64,000 nucleotides of DNA from Polyodon spathula (lineage: Eukaryota; Chordata; Actinopteri; Acipenseriformes; Polyodontidae). Below the pieces are notes generated by a model. That model saw only the letters and a program-made list of their open reading frames with translations, made no database searches and was not told the origin of the DNA. This document shows, piece by piece, positions 59,142-64,000 of this stretch. The stretch lies in NCBI RefSeq assembly GCF_017654505.1, contig NC_054555.1, positions 6,503,335 through 6,567,334 on the forward strand. The letters run 5' to 3'. A program made the translations under genes and the position numbers. The stretch's first letter is position 1. Each line of letters begins with the position of its first letter.

Positions 59142-59651
59142 CTAAAAGCTCTTAATTCTGTACACAAGTACACATGTATGTAGCCTTGCTAGAGAGTTTG
59201 GTTGACCATAGAACAGGGGACTGCAATAAGGTGATGTGTATTTAAAAAAAAACAAAAACAAAAAAAACAGTAGAATTAAAATTATGTTACCCAATGTCTC
59301 ATTCACTTCATTCCCAGCAGTGCTGTAGGATTCAGAGTACAAAGGAAAGCAAATTCCAGGAACCACAAAGGGGTCGAATGGAAGCACTATAGTTGGAATG
59401 TCCCAGCCCAGGGAATCATCACACTTTCCAATATGAAAATAGTCATCCGTGTCGGGAAAACCTATTATGTTACCAAACGGGAAGCCAGTAGGCCTACCAG
59501 ATCCAGACCCACTCTGAGCACTCAGCTGCACTTGCAGCAGCATGACACGAATATATAGGATGGCTTTGCAATTAGACAAAATTGCTAAACACTCCTTCTT
59601 TCTTGAGAGACTCTTGAAGTGAAGAGTCTGGCTCCTAAATCGCACACACAT
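59142..59651 (-). other. 169-codon ORF, unidentified, possible exon
   Basis: Among the longest non-repeat ORFs in the window. The middle (about residues 43-115: GRPTGFPFGNIIGFPDTDDY, KCDDSLGWDIPTIVLPFDPF, ESYSTAGNEVNETLG) has a protein-like composition. The stretch after it (LILLFFLFLFFFKY) comes from an A-rich run on the plus strand and looks like a transmembrane helix only by accident. Two GGGTAACATAA/TGGTAACATAA sites could act as splice donors. No family is recognised. By a rough estimate one ORF of this length by chance in 64 kb is unlikely but not rare. Confidence 0.2.
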
Positions 59652-61779
59652 GCTTCCTAGCTAATAATGCTGCATCAACAGCCGACTTCCAAACAAACAC
59701 TGCCATGGCAGCTCAAGATCTGTTTGTTTTGAATCTGCAGTGGGGTAAATAATTTGGGTAATTTACAAAGCACCGCCAGTTCTCTGCTTGTAATTGCACA
59801 GTGCAGATGGCTTTTAGTACTCGCGGGGGCTCATGTTTTATTCATACTGAAGAGCAGGCAGGGATTAAGAGTTGCTTGTCCATTTCCAAACATACCCTAA
59901 ACTGCAGGCTCACCTTGATTTGAACTGTGAGTAAAACTGAATATTCATGGTTGTGGCCAGCCCTACAAAGTTCATTTTTAGTAAAAAAAAAAAAATTATA
60001 ATAATAATAATAAACATTTTTAAAAAGTTTGATTTATTTGCTTATCTATTGATATTATTCACTAAAGACAAAAAAAAAATTGTTGAACTAAGCAAGTATC
60101 AAAACAGATGCTCTAACTTATTACTGATTCTGTTTGTCATTTAACTCTCTTGTAGTTGCTCTCAGTAGTTCTAAATTGTTGTTTAATAGTTATACATGCT
60201 AGTTATAAGTTGGTCAGGGATTCATGTTGAACTCAAATGGTGTACCATAGGAATAGCAGCTATCCATTTGAATGTGCATTATAAATGAAGCCATTGTTCT
60301 GATGTGCACAGGAATGGGGTGTTCAGCTTTGCGCAGTTAGGTTATGTTATTTAGGTATGGTACATTTCTACACAACGCATTATTGGTGCTTACATGTTTT
60401 TTAAAATGTATTCAGGAAGTGCTACTCACATAAATTACTAAGCATTACAAATCCCAACCAGGCCCCGCGCACAGCCTGCTGTTTTCCTGCATATCCTCTG
60501 TGGGAATGCAGTAACGGGAGCTCCTCATGTCTGTTTGACAGATTGACCGCTCTTGATGGGTCCCTCGAAAGAGGGAGCTTAATGTACAGTATAATTAGTT
60601 CACCTGGGGAGGGGAGGGAATTGCAAGCCTGGTTTCAGATGTTAGTTCTGCATGGCATTCGGAGGTTGGATGGGGTGTCAAAGCTGAATGTTTCTTTTAT
60701 TTCCAAAACTGCTTCTACCCACTATAGTGTATGAGGAATGGGAAGCACACAGCTGCAAGCTATATTGACATTCATTGGTGATGTTTTTCAGTGTCTGATT
60801 TAACTAGAAAATATTTTACATGGAAGGAGTACCGTAACATGTATAATAGAACATGCTCCCAGTGTATAAAAGTTTTGGTTAAAAGTCTTGCTCAGTGTCT
60901 TTCTAGTTGATACATTTGTCATTGAATTTAGAAAGTGTATTTCAGTATTTTTAAATCTTGTATAACTTGCACCTCTTGTGTACCACACCACAGTAGAATA
61001 CTATAACCTGAGTCTGCAATGCCTCTGATATATTTACACAAGCTGAATATTTCACAAATACATTTTGTGAAAGGGTGCGCACTAAATGCACATTATGTGG
61101 TAATAGACAGACCTTCAGGGGCATGATTTTGTAATTCAACAATGAGGTATGACTTGTAAGGTATAAAAAATGTTGTTAGTTAAATCAAATGTTGTTAATG
61201 CATTATACAATGTTAATGAATGCTTCATTGCATATTAATAAAGCTTGATTTGACACCCTACAGTAAACACTGTAGAGCAGCATATAATTAACTTAACATA
61301 TTAAAATGAAATAGACAGGCTTGATTGAAAAATGACAAAACCCACAAACAATATTTTAAAAAATCAGTGTTCACTGTTTGCTAAAATTTAAAATGTTGCA
61401 TCTGGGTTAGGATTTCAATATGATAAGAGCAATTAGGACAGAAAACAGTAACGAGTAATTAGCCTGAGCTTCTTTAACAGTCTGCAGCAGTGAGCAGCTC
61501 TGCAGCACGCTCTCTAGGCGGTCTCCTAGTTCATCAGTTCATAAATAAGTAATCTGAAGTGTGTTCCTGAGGGAAATTTTCTCCACTCCTTCCTGAGCAG
61601 CCTGTACTCATCATTCTCCACTTCTCCAGGTACCAAACCCAGCACTCTGATTTGTAATAGCCAGAGGAACTGCAATGCTCTGTGCAGCTTTACTGCATAG
61701 TTATTACCAGATATGATGCAACTATCAACATTTTCACTCCCCAGTAAAAAGCTGAGGTAGCATCAAAACCAACTCAAGA
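59652..61779. other. Intergenic sequence, no gene seen
   Basis: Unique sequence with A-rich runs near 59983-60010 and 60070-60080. The segment 61460-61740 is GC-richer and non-repetitive, but I see no domain in it. Confidence 0.45.
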
Positions 61780-62994
<1,215 letters not shown>

Positions 62995-62996
62995 TA

Positions 62997-64000
62997 TATA
63001 TGTTTATGGTAAAGTAACATTAAGCAAAGGTACTGGAATTCATCTAAGTTTGAACTATAGTTTTAATTGTTGCAGGCTAATCAAATTCAGTTAGACTGCT
63101 ATCAACTTGTGTGAAAAATGGTCCTAAAATGCACTGACCTGACCACTTATAATGGGAAAGTATTCTTTTATAAGAACTGGTGAGCAGTTTTTTTGAATGG
63201 GTTCATCCAGTTCACACGGTCATTAACACCAGCAACAGAGCTAATAACTCACTGACATAGACCAAGTAGAGTTAGCCCCCACACAACAAGCAACAAAGTA
63301 CTTTGGCAGGAAAAAGCAGGGAGCTCTCGGGTGGCATTACATTCTCATATCACACACTACGCCATGCAGTATTCTCCATGTTATTTTGCACACACAGCTG
63401 CAGTGGTAGAGACTGAACACTATACTTATACTATATAAACTACAAAATTCATTGTCAGAATAAAACACAAACAAACAGAAAAGTGCAGCATCACATTTTA
63501 TAATATTCAATTAAAAATGCATTAGCTCTGTTTCCAAGAAACAAACAAAACAAAGCAAAAACTCTGAATGCAGTAAAAAGAAATCCAGCCTATTTTGAAA
63601 CTGGCAGTTCTCCAGAGAAAATGATTGAAACCATGACTGTGAAATACCTCTCTCCTTCAAAAGGAGAATGTAACATTAAAGTGTACCTGTTCCTGTTGAG
63701 TTTCCGAAAGAAATGTTTGCAGGAGTTCAACAGAAACGCTCTTGAAAATACAAAATGAACTTGTTTGTGTTGTGAAAATACATATAAAAAAAAAAAAATA
63801 CTAAGAGGACACAAGCATCTTACAGTTTTCTAAGACTTTAAAATTAAAAGATAAAAGTCTTTATCTATGGAGAGGGCTTTTCAAAAAATACTTCAAAATC
63901 CTTGATTCAGTCTTAAAATACCTTTTATTTTGTTTAGGTTTTCCTCAGCTTTTACACGTTAAGATGATTTAAATTCTCCAGAAGCAAGTATCTGTTTTCA
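62997..64000. other. Intergenic sequence, no gene seen
   Basis: Unique AT-rich sequence with an A-run at 63786-63798. No coding potential recognised. Confidence 0.5.

Overview
This 64-kb window looks like intergenic or intronic DNA from a ray-finned fish. It is AT-rich and full of simple repeats, and I find no complete, convincing protein-coding gene. The transposable elements give the taxonomic signal: an L2-clade LINE, tRNA-derived SINEs with L2-type 3' tails, Tc1/mariner and Harbinger relics, and LTRs. The composite tRNA-like repeat near 46 kb and the style of the LTRs remind me of sturgeon and paddlefish sequence. That is recollection, not a search result.

Layout. 1-8 kb: two inverted, non-autonomous Harbinger-type elements (1015-1767 plus, 7015-7972 minus) with remnants of the Myb/SANT accessory protein. 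8-15 kb: mostly unique sequence, with a SINE/LINE tail, a 15-bp tandem repeat, a long (AT)n, a T13G38 tract and a 12-bp-arm inverted repeat. 15-17 kb: a Tc1/mariner-type MITE with clear inverted ends and a truncated SINE. 20-28 kb: a decayed L2 LINE ORF2 on the minus strand (about 23160-24480), a possible small secreted-peptide ORF (25303-25455) and a 46-bp duplicated segment. 30-38 kb: a probable solo LTR (30160-30464), a complete palindromic MITE with an 8-bp target duplication (32791-33112), a second mariner MITE (36750-37000) and a clean solo LTR with a 5-bp duplication (37167-37818). 40-48 kb: a nearly full tRNA-headed SINE (44189-44372), a purine/pyrimidine palindrome (45395-45641), a composite SINE-like element (45826-46262) and a MITE fragment. 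52-57 kb: a telomere-like hexamer array, (ATT)29, another MITE copy, (GAA)26, and an LTR candidate with a ZNF143-like motif. 61.8-63.0 kb: a Tc1 transposon with one surviving inverted-repeat end and a broken transposase.

The elements do not form a pathway. Most are dead or non-autonomous and were presumably mobilised by proteins encoded elsewhere. Possible host function lies in a few candidate ORFs or exons (25.3, 21.6, 52.9 and 59.4 kb) and in moderately complex blocks that look like conserved non-coding elements (3.4, 11.7, 13.6, 28.9 and 51.9 kb). All need cross-species alignment. I did not find a clearly new biological system. The small peptide ORF with its own TATA and CCAAT motifs, and the SINE core shared by two different tails, are the best leads.
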